From positions 1 through 40,665 of IMG/VR virus record IMGVR_UViG_3300050821_004084: a stretch of 40,665 nucleotides of DNA. One strand, written 5' to 3'. Shown here in pieces: positions 30,018 through 37,164 of this stretch. Position 1 is the first letter of the stretch. The number at the start of each line of letters is the position of its first letter. The notes below the pieces were generated by a model. The model saw only the letters and a list, made by a program, of their open reading frames with translations. It ran no database searches and was not told the origin of the DNA. The translations under genes were made by a program, and so were the position numbers. Origin of the DNA: a virus.

Positions 30018-31094
30018 TCAGCTCGCTTTCTTTTTGCGCCAGTCGGCTTCGTTAGCAGCCTTCTTGAAGCGCGAGAAATCCCCTGCTTGAGTCGCAGCTT
30101 CTTCTTCATCAACAGGGGCTGTTGCCTTGCCTCCTATCGAAGAGGCTGGTGCTGGTGCACCTGTTACTTTTGCTGTCGGCGTAGCAGAGCTTTCAGCAGA
30201 TTCTTTCTTCAATGCAGGCGATGCAGACAGTTTTTCTTCCAATCGAGTAAGCTCGCGAGCAGCAGCGAAAGCATTCAACGCTTGAATACGCTCGACTTCT
30301 TCAGCTCGGCTGGCGAAGTAGTACAGCAATTCGCCGCCGATCTCGGTGTCGACGAGCCAAGCATCGATCATGCCGTTCGTTTTGATCAGCTTCAGAGCAG
30401 GCGCGTTGAAAGTCGTGACAGTCTTACCGTCTTTCTGTTCTTCTTTGACTTGCACGACTTCCCTGAAATCAGCGTGCTGCTGCTCTGCGATCTTCAGAGA
30501 GTTCGAAACGCGCTTCTCGATCAGCTGATTCTGCTCTGCAACGCGGCGATCGTTCTCTTCTTTCGCTACTTGCTTGCGCACGTCAGAAGTGACTTTGTCG
30601 GTCAACCACTTTTCGCGCGCTTCTTCGAACGCTTCGTCTGTCGCATACTTCGCTTGCCCAGTCTTTTCGTCTACGTCGTTGCGCAACGGCTTCGGTGAAA
30701 CATCATCTTTCTTCACCGCTATTGGGGCTTGACGTTGCAGCTCTTCGAGCTTCGCTTTCAGCTCTTTATTTTCTGCAACTAAATCCCTACCAATGCGCGT
30801 TCTTGCTTGAGGCTCTGATTTATCTGCGACTGCTGACTTCGCAGGCTCTTCCACCTTAGCAGGTGCAGCTTTTTCAGGCGTTGACGAAGCGCCATCAGTC
30901 TTAGAATCTTTTGTTTCAAGCTTCCTTTCTTCAATTTTCTTTTCTTCAATTTTCTTCTCAGCCGATTTCTCTTCCGGCAAATCGCCAGTTTGCCGCCATT
31001 TTGTGCGTTGCGTTGGCGTAAGCGAAGCTAGAACTTCTGTTCCAGATTGTTCAGTCGTTGATGAATCGACTGTTACTGCTTCTTTACTGTCCAT
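30018..31094 (-). CDS. scaffolding protein
   Basis: About 358 residues from the ATG at 31094, chosen because GGAG lies 7 bases before it (an in-frame ATG at 31100 is too close). Highly charged, Lys/Glu-rich helical protein with Ala/Pro linkers; a coiled coil at about 105-130 (Glu-Asn-Lys-Glu-Leu-Lys-Ala-Lys-Leu-Glu-Glu-Leu). The basic C terminus (Ala-Asp-Trp-Arg-Lys-Lys-Lys) matches the coat-binding end of P22 scaffolds. It sits between portal and coat genes. It helps procapsid assembly and is absent from mature virions by family. Confidence 0.85.
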   Translation of the reverse strand: MDSKEAVTVDSSTTEQSGTEVLASLTPTQRTKWRQTGDLPEEKSAEKKIEEKKIEERKLETKDSKTDGASSTPEKAAPAKVEEPAKSAVADKSEPQARTRIGRDLVAENKELKAKLEELQRQAPIAVKKDDVSPKPLRNDVDEKTGQAKYATDEAFEEAREKWLTDKVTSDVRKQVAKEENDRRVAEQNQLIEKRVSNSLKIAEQQHADFREVVQVKEEQKDGKTVTTFNAPALKLIKTNGMIDAWLVDTEIGGELLYYFASRAEEVERIQALNAFAAARELTRLEEKLSASPALKKESAESSATPTAKVTGAPAPASSIGGKATAPVDEEEAATQAGDFSRFKKAANEADWRKKKAS

Positions 31095-31145
31095 CACCAT
31101 GCTCCATAGATGAGCTGCGCTGCGCGCATTTACAGCTTGTGAGTA

Positions 31146-31349
31146 CTACAATTTATGCGACGCTTTGTACGGATCAGCGCCGTGCAATGCGCGGGCTGTC
31201 TTCTTGACGTGCCCGAAGTGCTTAGCATTGATCTCGCCAACTGCTTCGTCAGGGTTGTGGCCTGGTACTGCGCCAGCATGCCCACCAGCAGCGCCGCGAG
31301 ACTTCGGGCGTTTTTCCATCTTCACTGCTTCTTCTTTCAGTCTAGCCAT
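31146..31349 (-). CDS. hypothetical protein between portal and scaffold, 67 residues
   Basis: The start at 31349 has a strong GGAGGAGG upstream and lies just past the portal stop; the in-frame extension to 31622 is portal shadow. The sequence is Gly/Lys/His-rich (Arg-Gly-Ala-Ala-Gly-Gly-His-Ala-Gly, His-Asn-Pro-Asp-Glu-Ala-Val-Gly-Glu-Ile-Asn) and may be largely unfolded alone. Small proteins of this kind are frequent in this place in podoviruses. The function is unknown. Confidence 0.65.
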   Translation of the reverse strand: MARLKEEAVKMEKRPKSRGAAGGHAGAVPGHNPDEAVGEINAKHFGHVKKTARALHGADPYKASHKL

Positions 31350-31350
31350 T

Positions 31351-33483
31351 TCAGCTGATACCTCCTCCACCGTTGCTTGTACTTGCCGCCGCCGTTGCTG
31401 CAGGTTGCGGCAAACTCGCAGCATGCGCTGCTGTTGCGCGCTGCTGTTCTGCTTCATGAGCGATCGTCGAGTGATCATGCGCAGCATCGAAGATTGCTTG
31501 AATTTTCTCCATCTCGTTTTGAAGAATCGTTTCTGCTTGATCGCGTTGAAGCGAAGCTTGCGCGACGACGAGCTTTGTCTGCTCTTGCATCGCTGCGATC
31601 TTGAGCTTAACTTCCCCGTCAAGCATCTTTGCTGCTTTCTCTTGCTGCAACTGCGCGATCACTTCTTGCATCGCTTGAATCTGCTGCTGCGCTTGCGCGA
31701 TCTGCGCCTGAGCAGCTGCTGGCAATGGTTCTGCCCCCTCTTTTTGCGCGAATTGCGGCGGCGTCAAACGATCAGCAATCTGATTCCCGATCGGCCCTAA
31801 GTTGCGCATGCGCACGATCAAATCGCCGATGAGCGGGAAAACGCCTTGTATCTGCGCGAGCGTATCAGCAAACTTAGCTACTTCTTCGCGTTGCGAACTG
31901 TCTGACGGCCCGACGATGATCGTTACATCGTGCTCACCTGCATCTTGCTTATTTTTCGAATTGGCAGGGTCTTTTACCCGTGCAACGTAGTGCGTGCCGT
32001 CTTCTGCGCGAGCAGGTATATCTCTCGCCGTATCGACGATTCTGTCGTACAAGTCGTCGAGCTGACGACCGACGTATGTGATTGAACGCTCGAAATTGTC
32101 GATGAAGTGATACGAGCCGACAGCGCGCTCGCCTTGAATGCGTTCGAGCGCGACGCCGCTCTTTTCGTTTGCGCGCTGCGCTGCTGTCGGAAGCGGCGAG
32201 ATGCCCATTGCTTCCATGATCGCACGATCATACGAGTCTTTCAGCACAGCGTAAGACTGGAAATTCGGAATGAACGGCACCCGCTTCGGCTCTACAGAAC
32301 CAGGCTGAAAACCTTCTGGCACATCATATTCGACAGCAGCTTTCGGAACTTCGTTCAACTCTTCCCAATCTTTCCACTGTTGACTAAACATGCCGCGTGG
32401 CCCCATCAGCGGTGAACGTGGCGACATCTTTGCTTCCGCCATCTCTTGCGAAGCGTAATAGTTCAGCGCACGCTGCGGGTCACGCGCTCGCCGTATGAGT
32501 GAAAACAGCTTGCGCACAGAGCCGCTACCTTCATCGACGAAAAGTTCTTGCCCCCAGAACGGGATGATCGGTATCCACTGACCGGGCCAGCCTTTGCCTT
32601 TGCGCGGGTCGTTCGTTTCTAGCACTTCGACGCCGTTCAGCACGTACTGCACGATGCGTCTGTCGCAATAGTCGCGCGACTTTAAGATGCGCTTCGCGTC
32701 AAACTTGTCAGGCAACTGATCGCTTCTCATGACGCGCGTATCGCCATGATCTATGTCGACTAAGTGAAGCTCGATGTCTTCGCGCACGACGCGCCACCAT
32801 GAAGCGACTTGCACTTGCTTCGGTTTTATCCAGTCAGGCGCAACAGCCTGAATGTCATCAGCGAATATTTTGATCTCTGCTCTCGGATATTTTCTCTTGA
32901 ACGAATCGTGAGAAATGAAATCTATCTCGAAGCAATCGTCAGCATCTGAGCAGTCGTAATACTTGCAGTCAGGGTCGTACAATATCGTGTTCGCGTTGAC
33001 GATCGGAACGATCTTAGCGCTCAAGTTGAACGACTTCGCACTTTCGTAGAAAGTTTCTAGCTTGCAAAAGCCGTACGAAGCGCCGACCATGCCTTCGAAT
33101 GCAGTGACATATGCTGTCTGCGCTTGCGAGATGTACTCGACGCCGCGAATCCAGTCGGCGCGAAGCTCTGCGGTTTTATCGTTCGCGCCTGCGCCTTTCG
33201 GAAGCACTGAAACAGCGCGCTTGTTCTGACGCACATCATTCACGACTTGATTCAAATACTGCGAGAGCTTGTCAAGCTCAAGCATCGGCATGTGCAGCTT
33301 CTTGCGCTGCGCTTTTTCACGCTCGTCCCACGTATCACAGGCGCGAAACTTCATGTCTACGTCGTGCTGCTCGCGAATGTCGCGCCAGCGTTCGTAGCTG
33401 TATTTAAAACGCTCGCGCGCTTCGCAGAGAAACGGGCTTTTCTCTGCTGTTGAAGCTTGCGCTGATGCGAGACGCTTAGGCAT
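31351..33483 (-). CDS. portal protein (P22-like)
   Basis: 710 residues, the same size class as P22 gp1. The N-terminal part has Tyr-Glu-Arg-Trp-Arg-Asp-Ile-Arg-Glu-Gln-His and Val-Val-Asn-Asp-Val-Arg-Gln-Asn-Lys-Arg; then come Trp-Pro-Gly-Gln-Trp-Ile-Pro-Ile-Ile-Pro-Phe and Arg-Ala-Arg-Asp-Pro-Gln-Arg-Ala-Leu-Asn-Tyr-Tyr, all standard in this family. The last 180 residues are a Gln/Ala coiled-coil barrel like the long C-terminal helix of P22 portal. It forms the dodecameric DNA channel. Gene order (terminase, portal, scaffold, coat) supports the call. Confidence 0.92.
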   Translation of the reverse strand: MPKRLASAQASTAEKSPFLCEARERFKYSYERWRDIREQHDVDMKFRACDTWDEREKAQRKKLHMPMLELDKLSQYLNQVVNDVRQNKRAVSVLPKGAGANDKTAELRADWIRGVEYISQAQTAYVTAFEGMVGASYGFCKLETFYESAKSFNLSAKIVPIVNANTILYDPDCKYYDCSDADDCFEIDFISHDSFKRKYPRAEIKIFADDIQAVAPDWIKPKQVQVASWWRVVREDIELHLVDIDHGDTRVMRSDQLPDKFDAKRILKSRDYCDRRIVQYVLNGVEVLETNDPRKGKGWPGQWIPIIPFWGQELFVDEGSGSVRKLFSLIRRARDPQRALNYYASQEMAEAKMSPRSPLMGPRGMFSQQWKDWEELNEVPKAAVEYDVPEGFQPGSVEPKRVPFIPNFQSYAVLKDSYDRAIMEAMGISPLPTAAQRANEKSGVALERIQGERAVGSYHFIDNFERSITYVGRQLDDLYDRIVDTARDIPARAEDGTHYVARVKDPANSKNKQDAGEHDVTIIVGPSDSSQREEVAKFADTLAQIQGVFPLIGDLIVRMRNLGPIGNQIADRLTPPQFAQKEGAEPLPAAAQAQIAQAQQQIQAMQEVIAQLQQEKAAKMLDGEVKLKIAAMQEQTKLVVAQASLQRDQAETILQNEMEKIQAIFDAAHDHSTIAHEAEQQRATAAHAASLPQPAATAAASTSNGGGGIS

Positions 33484-33661
33484 TCGCTACTCTCTGCCAT
33501 GTGACAACTACAGGGCCGAACGGGCCTTCTACAATCACTGTCGGTATCGCTGCTTGCAACAAACTGTAAATGATGTCAACGAATTGCGGATGATCGAGCG
33601 GCACGCCGTGATAGCTTATTGCCATCCATCTGTAACGCTTGTAAGGTATTGCGCTTCTCAC
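33476..33661 (-). CDS. hypothetical protein, 61 residues
   Basis: GTG start at 33661 overlaps the previous TGA (GTGA), and the stop overlaps the portal start by 8 bp. There is a basic aromatic N terminus (Tyr-Lys-Arg-Tyr-Arg-Trp-Met-Ala) and a beta-like middle (Thr-Val-Ile-Val-Glu-Gly-Pro-Phe-Gly-Pro-Val-Val-Val). No motif is recognised. Close packing with real genes on both sides supports coding. Confidence 0.55.
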   Translation of the reverse strand: MRSAIPYKRYRWMAISYHGVPLDHPQFVDIIYSLLQAAIPTVIVEGPFGPVVVTWQRVANA

Positions 33662-33885
33662 GCACGCCTCCCGGCGATGAAAGCTTGCGTGTCGCGCTTC
33701 GACGCTTTGCGCTTGCGGTATTGCGGCTTTTTATGCTCAGGCAGCTTCTTCTCTTTCGTCGCCGCGAAGTCATGCAACTGGCTTTTCGACATCTTCAGCA
33801 CGCCGCGATTCTTCTTCGACACAGCAGACGGATGATGCTCTGCTATTGCCATCAACTGACGCTGCGCTTTAGACGTGGCTGGCAT
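33658..33885 (-). CDS. DUF3008-like small basic protein, 75 residues
   Basis: Starts Met-Pro-Ala-Thr-Ser-Lys-Ala-Gln-Arg, near identical in style to the DUF3008 opening, and continues with a Met-Ser-Lys-Ser-Gln-Leu-His-Asp-Phe-Ala block, then Leu-Pro-Glu-His-Lys. Family members are common in phages and their role is unknown. Very Lys/Arg-rich, so nucleic-acid binding is plausible. Confidence 0.7.
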   Translation of the reverse strand: MPATSKAQRQLMAIAEHHPSAVSKKNRGVLKMSKSQLHDFAATKEKKLPEHKKPQYRKRKASKRDTQAFIAGRRA

Positions 33886-33887
33886 CG

Positions 33888-34016
33888 TTATGTCTCGAAT
33901 CCTTCACAGCACTTCAAGAACCACAGCCATTCGCAGCGCCACATGAACATGTAACCGACGTGCGCGTTGTGCATGACGAGATGAACGCGCAAACGCTCTA
34001 CACTACTAGCTTTCAT
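33888..34016 (-). CDS. hypothetical protein, 42 residues
   Basis: The ATG at 34016 overlaps the previous stop in ATGA; the stop TAA lies two bases before the next ATG. The protein has Val-His-Leu-Val-Met-His-Asn-Ala-His-Val-Gly-Tyr-Met-Phe-Met-Trp-Arg-Cys-Glu-Trp-Leu-Trp, then Cys-Cys near the end; the aromatic and Cys/His content suggests a small metal- or membrane-associated protein. It exactly fills the gap between its neighbours. Confidence 0.5.
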   Translation of the reverse strand: MKASSVERLRVHLVMHNAHVGYMFMWRCEWLWFLKCCEGFET

Positions 34017-34288
34017 AGCTGCGCTTTCTCTTTCGCTGCAACGTTTTCTTCTGTGCCTGCAGCTGCTTCTGCGTCGAGCTTGATATTGCCGTGCTTGACG
34101 ATGTGATCGACGAGCTTCGAGCCTTCTGAAGCGCCGAAGACATGATGCTCAGTCGGGTGATCATAATGCGTAAAGACGTGATGAACGACGTGACCGCCGT
34201 TCTCACCTTCGTGCAATTCGAGATGCGAAAGCTGCTTCGGAGCTTTACGCTGCTTCGGCGTCGCCGCCATCACGTCAGATTTTGCCAT
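34013..34288 (-). CDS. His-rich phage protein, 91 residues
   Basis: The ATG at 34288 lies inside the end of the GroES-like gene. The core reads His-Leu-Glu-Leu-His-Glu-Gly-Glu-Asn-Gly-Gly-His-Val-Val-His-His, then Glu-His-His-Val-Phe-Gly and His-Ile-Val-Lys-His-Gly, a pattern I associate with small conserved proteins in phage head-gene clusters. His spacing could bind metal. The C terminus is Ala/Glu/Lys-rich. The function is unknown. Confidence 0.6.
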   Translation of the reverse strand: MAKSDVMAATPKQRKAPKQLSHLELHEGENGGHVVHHVFTHYDHPTEHHVFGASEGSKLVDHIVKHGNIKLDAEAAAGTEENVAAKEKAQL

Positions 34289-34568
34289 TCAGCACCACCT
34301 TTGCGAGCAAATTTTCTTCTCGCATCAAGAAAACATGCTCACCTTTGTATTCGAGCGCTGCGCCGCCGTAACGCTGACTCAGCACGATGTCACCGACTCG
34401 CACGTCACTGACTTCAGGCCCAACAGCAACGACACGCGATAATCTCGACGGCTCTGCTGCTTGGCTTGGCACGATGATTCGTGGCTCAAGCTGAAGCGCT
34501 GCGTTTCTGCACTCGTCAGCGAAAGCTTCAAGCTGCACCCAATCTTTTCTCAGTCGTAATTCGCGCAT
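34275..34568 (-). CDS. GroES-like (Cpn10) co-chaperonin fold protein, 97 residues
   Basis: The C-terminal 60 residues match the Cpn10 barrel: Arg-Val-Val-Ala-Val-Gly-Pro-Glu-Val, Val-Arg-Val-Gly-Asp-Ile-Val-Leu, Tyr-Gly-Gly-Ala-Ala-Leu-Glu-Tyr, and Phe-Leu-Met-Arg-Glu-Glu-Asn-Leu-Leu-Ala-Lys-Val-Val. The N terminus differs: a charged 25-residue extension precedes Leu-Glu-Pro-Arg-Ile-Ile-Val, and the region where the GroEL-binding mobile loop would lie is short. T4 gp31-type co-chaperonins help fold capsid protein through host GroEL. Whether this one still binds GroEL is uncertain. It overlaps the gene before by 41 bp. Confidence 0.75.
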   Translation of the reverse strand: MRELRLRKDWVQLEAFADECRNAALQLEPRIIVPSQAAEPSRLSRVVAVGPEVSDVRVGDIVLSQRYGGAALEYKGEHVFLMREENLLAKVVLNGKI

Positions 34569-34716
34569 CTTTCCTCTTCATTAATCTGCGGCGATTCTCG
34601 ATGTGATCGAGCGTGCCGGGCGCATTGACAAAACAAGGCAATGTCTTCATCGCGTTCAGCATCAGTAGTTTCACGACTAAATCACTTACCCTTTCTTCTC
34701 GAAAAGTTTGCACCAC
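34528..34716 (-). CDS. hypothetical protein, 62 residues or shorter
   Basis: GTG start at 34716 with GGAGG close before it, giving 31 bp overlap with the HiPIP-like gene; a GTG at 34674 would give 48 residues with no overlap. The protein has Met-Lys-Thr-Leu-Pro-Cys-Phe-Val-Asn-Ala-Pro-Gly-Thr-Leu-Asp-His-Ile and a very basic C terminus. It overlaps the GroES-like gene by 41 bp. Coding is supported only by the gap it fills. The family is unknown. Confidence 0.4.
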   Translation of the reverse strand: MVQTFREERVSDLVVKLLMLNAMKTLPCFVNAPGTLDHIENRRRLMKRKDARITTEKRLGAA

Positions 34717-34880
34717 GCCTCCGCTGCGATCTCACCTTTCACTCTGCTGCACGAAGCAGGCTGCTCGAAATACGCGCAAACGCCACAGTGATCTGCTGCG
34801 CTAGCTTTTGCTTCATACTCAGCTGCACGCTTTGTGATCTTGACGACGCGTTGCTGACCGACATGAGCTGCGACATCCAC
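34686..34880 (-). CDS. small four-cysteine protein, HiPIP-like pattern, 64 residues
   Basis: The C-terminal half reads His-Cys-Gly-Val-Cys-Ala-Tyr-Phe, then Ser-Cys-Ser-Arg-Val-Lys-Gly-Glu-Ile and Ala-Trp-Cys-Lys-Leu-Phe-Glu. The spacing (CxxC, C, then Gly-x-Ile...WC) resembles the cluster-binding part of high-potential iron-sulfur proteins, which recur as short genes in phage head clusters. An Fe-S cluster is therefore possible, though zinc binding cannot be excluded. The N-terminal part is Ala/Lys-rich and lacks a signal peptide. Confidence 0.6.
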   Translation of the reverse strand: MDVAAHVGQQRVVKITKRAAEYEAKASAADHCGVCAYFEQPASCSRVKGEIAAEAWCKLFEKKG

Positions 34881-34886
34881 ACCCTG

Positions 34887-35036
34887 TTATCGCCTCGTCA
34901 GCTTTCCGCCACTCGTCTTGCGGCTATTGTGCTTCGTGTGTTTGCGCGAAAACTTCGTGTTCTTCAGATCGCGCTTCGCAGAAGGCGGCAACGTCACATT
35001 TGCAGCGGCTGACATGAACCCTTTGTGTGCTCTCAT
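34887..35036 (-). CDS. small very basic protein, 49 residues
   Basis: ATG at 35036 (or 35015, giving 42 residues). Lys/Arg-rich end (Arg-Lys-His-Thr-Lys-His-Asn-Ser-Arg-Lys-Thr-Ser-Gly-Gly-Lys), probably unstructured and nucleic-acid binding. It lies between the terminase and the Cys-rich gene and fills that gap. It is too short for family assignment. Confidence 0.45.
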   Translation of the reverse strand: MRAHKGFMSAAANVTLPPSAKRDLKNTKFSRKHTKHNSRKTSGGKLTRR

Positions 35037-35054
35037 GTTTTTAGTGCTCTTATC

Positions 35055-36413
35055 TTAACTCCACGCGCTTACAGGCCTGACAGCCGGCGCTTGCTCTCTC
35101 GGCTTCTGAAGCTCGCGTATCGAAACTGCAAGCGTTCTGAAAGCATCTGCATCGTGCGAAGCCCAATCGTGCAACGGCTTTCTCGAATACGTTCGCAGCT
35201 CGTTGTCGTACTCGTACTGATACGAACGCAGACCGCGAAGACCGACAGTTTGCTTCGTAGCAGGCAGTACATAGTTGCATCTCTCGCTGTCGAAGTAACA
35301 TTTAGCGAGCACTGCCCTGACAGCCGCAATACCATCTTCGACGCTGAGTTGCTTCGCGCAACGCACGCGATCGCGGCCGAAAATAGCACCGAGCTGTTCT
35401 TGGATAGACCGGCCACTGCCTAGCTCGCGCGCAGCGCCGTCCCACGGAAGGGTGTGCATCGAGTAATGATATTCGCGCTCTTGCAGCTGCTTGACGTAAT
35501 ACGCAAGCGACTCAAGCTCACCTGCGACGTAATCAATCACCCGATACTCCATTGGAAACGATTGCGCCATCCAGATTCGCGTGTGAGCAGGGCCGATGTC
35601 CCAGAACGTCTGCACCGGCTTCGTCGGGTCGTACGGCACGCGGGCCGTCAGCCGCCCTTGCTGCTCTGCAAGCTGAAGCTCTTTCTTGTAGACAGCACCT
35701 TCGACTGTAGAGCGGCACGTGCCTTCATATATGTGCTGGCACTCGTCATGATCTCTGCGCAGTAGATCGTCGCGCTCTTTCTTCAACACGTCAGGGAAAA
35801 AGGGATTGTCGTGCCAGTTGACGAATACGACTTGCGAACTTTGCGGCCTGTTCTGCTCCACTGCAAACAGCTTGTAAACTTCATCGTCTTCGAATTCGGG
35901 GTTAAAATCAAACCACAACTCACTGCCATACTTCTTATCTTTGATGACGATGTCTCGACGCAGTGTAGGGAAGACGACGTTCAACGAACGCTTCGACATT
36001 GCTTCAGCTTGCGAACCCCAAGCGATGTGAACGCCTTCGTAACTTTTCAAGTTGTCGACTGATTGACGAACGCCGGCAAAGAAAAACTCAGTGCCGTTCG
36101 CGCCGATGATGTTCTTTTGCTGAATGCGATAAAACGAACTGAGTTGAAGCAAACGAATCTGATCTGTCAAGAGCTGATGCACAGACTCTTCGATCGAACG
36201 CATCGTCTCGCGATAGCATAAGACGCGAATGCCGTCACGACCGTACTGCTCTGACCAGCCGGGCCACAACAGATCGGGTTGCTTGCCGATCAGCAACAGT
36301 GCACGGGCGATCGACCACGACTTTGCAGAACCTCTGCCGCCGTATGCGACTTTGTAGCGAGACGGCGTGAAGAGAAACTCCAACTTCTCAGGGAATTCGA
36401 CGTTAACCAGCAT
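35055..36413 (-). CDS. terminase large subunit
   Basis: 452 residues from ATG 36413, which overlaps the small-subunit stop by 11 bp; the frame further upstream is a shadow. The Walker A loop is Gly-Gly-Arg-Gly-Ser-Ala-Lys-Ser (25-32). The Walker B region reads Ile-Ala-Trp-Gly-Ser-Gln-Ala-Glu-Ala-Met-Ser, where Glu-Glu is usual. The nuclease domain has Phe-Trp-Asp-Ile-Gly, Leu-Pro-Trp-Asp-Gly, and His-Asp-Trp-Ala-Ser-His-Asp-Ala-Asp-Ala-Phe, the three acidic centres of the RNase-H-like fold. It drives ATP-dependent DNA packaging and cutting. Confidence 0.93.
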   Translation of the reverse strand: MLVNVEFPEKLEFLFTPSRYKVAYGGRGSAKSWSIARALLLIGKQPDLLWPGWSEQYGRDGIRVLCYRETMRSIEESVHQLLTDQIRLLQLSSFYRIQQKNIIGANGTEFFFAGVRQSVDNLKSYEGVHIAWGSQAEAMSKRSLNVVFPTLRRDIVIKDKKYGSELWFDFNPEFEDDEVYKLFAVEQNRPQSSQVVFVNWHDNPFFPDVLKKERDDLLRRDHDECQHIYEGTCRSTVEGAVYKKELQLAEQQGRLTARVPYDPTKPVQTFWDIGPAHTRIWMAQSFPMEYRVIDYVAGELESLAYYVKQLQEREYHYSMHTLPWDGAARELGSGRSIQEQLGAIFGRDRVRCAKQLSVEDGIAAVRAVLAKCYFDSERCNYVLPATKQTVGLRGLRSYQYEYDNELRTYSRKPLHDWASHDADAFRTLAVSIRELQKPREQAPAVRPVSAWS

Positions 36414-36744
36414 CTTTAGATCGCTTGTTGACGAAAGTGATCGTGTGCTCGACTGGGCCACCGTCTTCGCCTGTGTGCTCGATCTGCTGCTTGACAGGCC
36501 CATCAGTGCGATCAGCAAGCTCGCGAAGATGGGCAACACTGCCGCGCTTCGACTGAGCGAACGCAGCTTTAATAACAGCTGGCACGTCTTCTGGATGTTC
36601 TTCGATGTGTTTTCTGATTGCTTCGAGAAATGGTTTGCTTTTTGGACGCCCAGTCGTTGAGCGGCGCGGATCATCAACGCCAGTAAACGGCTTAAGATTC
36701 GCAAGCTGCTTCGCTCTGTTCTCGCTCTTTCGAGAGAGAGCCAC
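36403..36744 (-). CDS. terminase small subunit candidate, 113 residues
   Basis: Starts at a GTG, first late gene, immediately upstream of the large subunit. The N-terminal Leu-Lys-Pro-Phe-Thr-Gly ... Gly-Arg-Pro-Lys-Ser-Lys-Pro-Phe motif is that of the DUF5681-type proteins found at the terminase position. Residues about 38-80 form helices (Ala-Ile-Arg-Lys-His-Ile, Val-Ile-Lys-Ala-Ala-Phe-Ala). It recognises the packaging site by analogy. A large inverted repeat lies 28 bp upstream of its start. Confidence 0.75.
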   Translation of the reverse strand: MALSRKSENRAKQLANLKPFTGVDDPRRSTTGRPKSKPFLEAIRKHIEEHPEDVPAVIKAAFAQSKRGSVAHLRELADRTDGPVKQQIEHTGEDGGPVEHTITFVNKRSKDAG

Positions 36745-36771
36745 ACTATGCTGTCTCCGATTGTAGGGGTG

Positions 36772-36810
36772 CGCGCGGCGAACAGTGCAGGATTAAACCG
36801 TCGCCGCGCG
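36772..36810. repeat. 10-bp perfect inverted repeat upstream of small terminase
   Basis: CGCGCGGCGA (36772-36781) is the exact reverse complement of TCGCCGCGCG (36801-36810), with a 19-base loop. It lies 28 bp before the small-terminase start, in its upstream leader. Candidate packaging-initiation site, 5'-UTR hairpin, or operator; no T-run follows, so a terminator is unlikely. Confidence 0.7.
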
Positions 36811-36911
36811 GCTTTGAGTGTCGAAGAGAATCAAGTACGCTAGTCACGTTAGCTAGAGAAGCTACGCGCAGCGCTTCGAGTAAGTCTAGCGAAATCGCGT
36901 TCGAGCAAAGT

Positions 36912-37070
36912 GCTTACAATTCCCCCGCGGGGGGAGTGCGTGCAAGCTAAAGTACATGTAAGCGTATGTAAGCGTAATAGTACTAAGTCCTTTATATAGA
37001 GAGCTTTCTCTCTCACACACTGTCGCTTTTGCTTACATGTAAGCACTTCTCTAAAACGTCATTTGCTTAC
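36912..37070. promoter_or_regulatory. cluster of six GTAAGC/GCTTAC operator half-sites
   Basis: GCTTAC at 36912-36917, 37031-37036 and 37065-37070; GTAAGC at 36958-36963, 36968-36973 and 37039-37044. The pair at 36956-36975 is an exact tandem of ATGTAAGCGT with 10-bp spacing, one helical turn. Sites at 37031-37044 form the perfect 14-bp palindrome GCTTACATGTAAGC. TACATGTAAGC occurs twice (36953, 37034). This is the layout of binding sites for a ribbon-helix-helix repressor, and such a gene starts at 37165. Confidence 0.7.
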
Positions 37071-37164
37071 AATCGCTTCTTAGAAACGAGCAGTAAAAAT
37101 AGTACTTTACTTCTTCTTTTATTTAATATAGAGTGCGCGTTTTTACGTCAAGAAAGGAACGTGA

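Larger units (their letters stand above)
36745..37164. promoter_or_regulatory. divergent control region between late and early units
   Basis: No gene is visible in this 420-bp stretch. It contains, from left to right, a 10-bp inverted repeat (36772-36810), a TCCCCC/GGGGGA inverted repeat (36921-36935), six GCTTAC or GTAAGC half-sites (36912-37070), an AGAGAG/CTCTCT hairpin (36998-37013), and two AATAGTACT copies (36976-36984, 37098-37106), each followed by a TATATAGAG-like or TAATATAGAG-like A/T stretch that could be a -10 region. It is the expected place for both early and late promoters. Confidence 0.85.

Noticed and set aside
31146-31622. 158-residue Arg/Gln-rich frame over the portal end
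   Set aside because: Only the last 67 residues follow a strong ribosome site after the portal stop; the rest is the shadow of the portal coiled coil.
36414-36746. N-terminal extension of the large terminase up to 36746
   Set aside because: It lies over the small-terminase gene and has Ser/Arg/Leu shadow composition; the Walker A spacing fits the start at 36413.
36912-37070. CRISPR-like or iteron origin array
   Set aside because: The repeats are 6-14 bp with irregular spacing and both orientations; they fit operators better. An origin role cannot be excluded but has no positive support.
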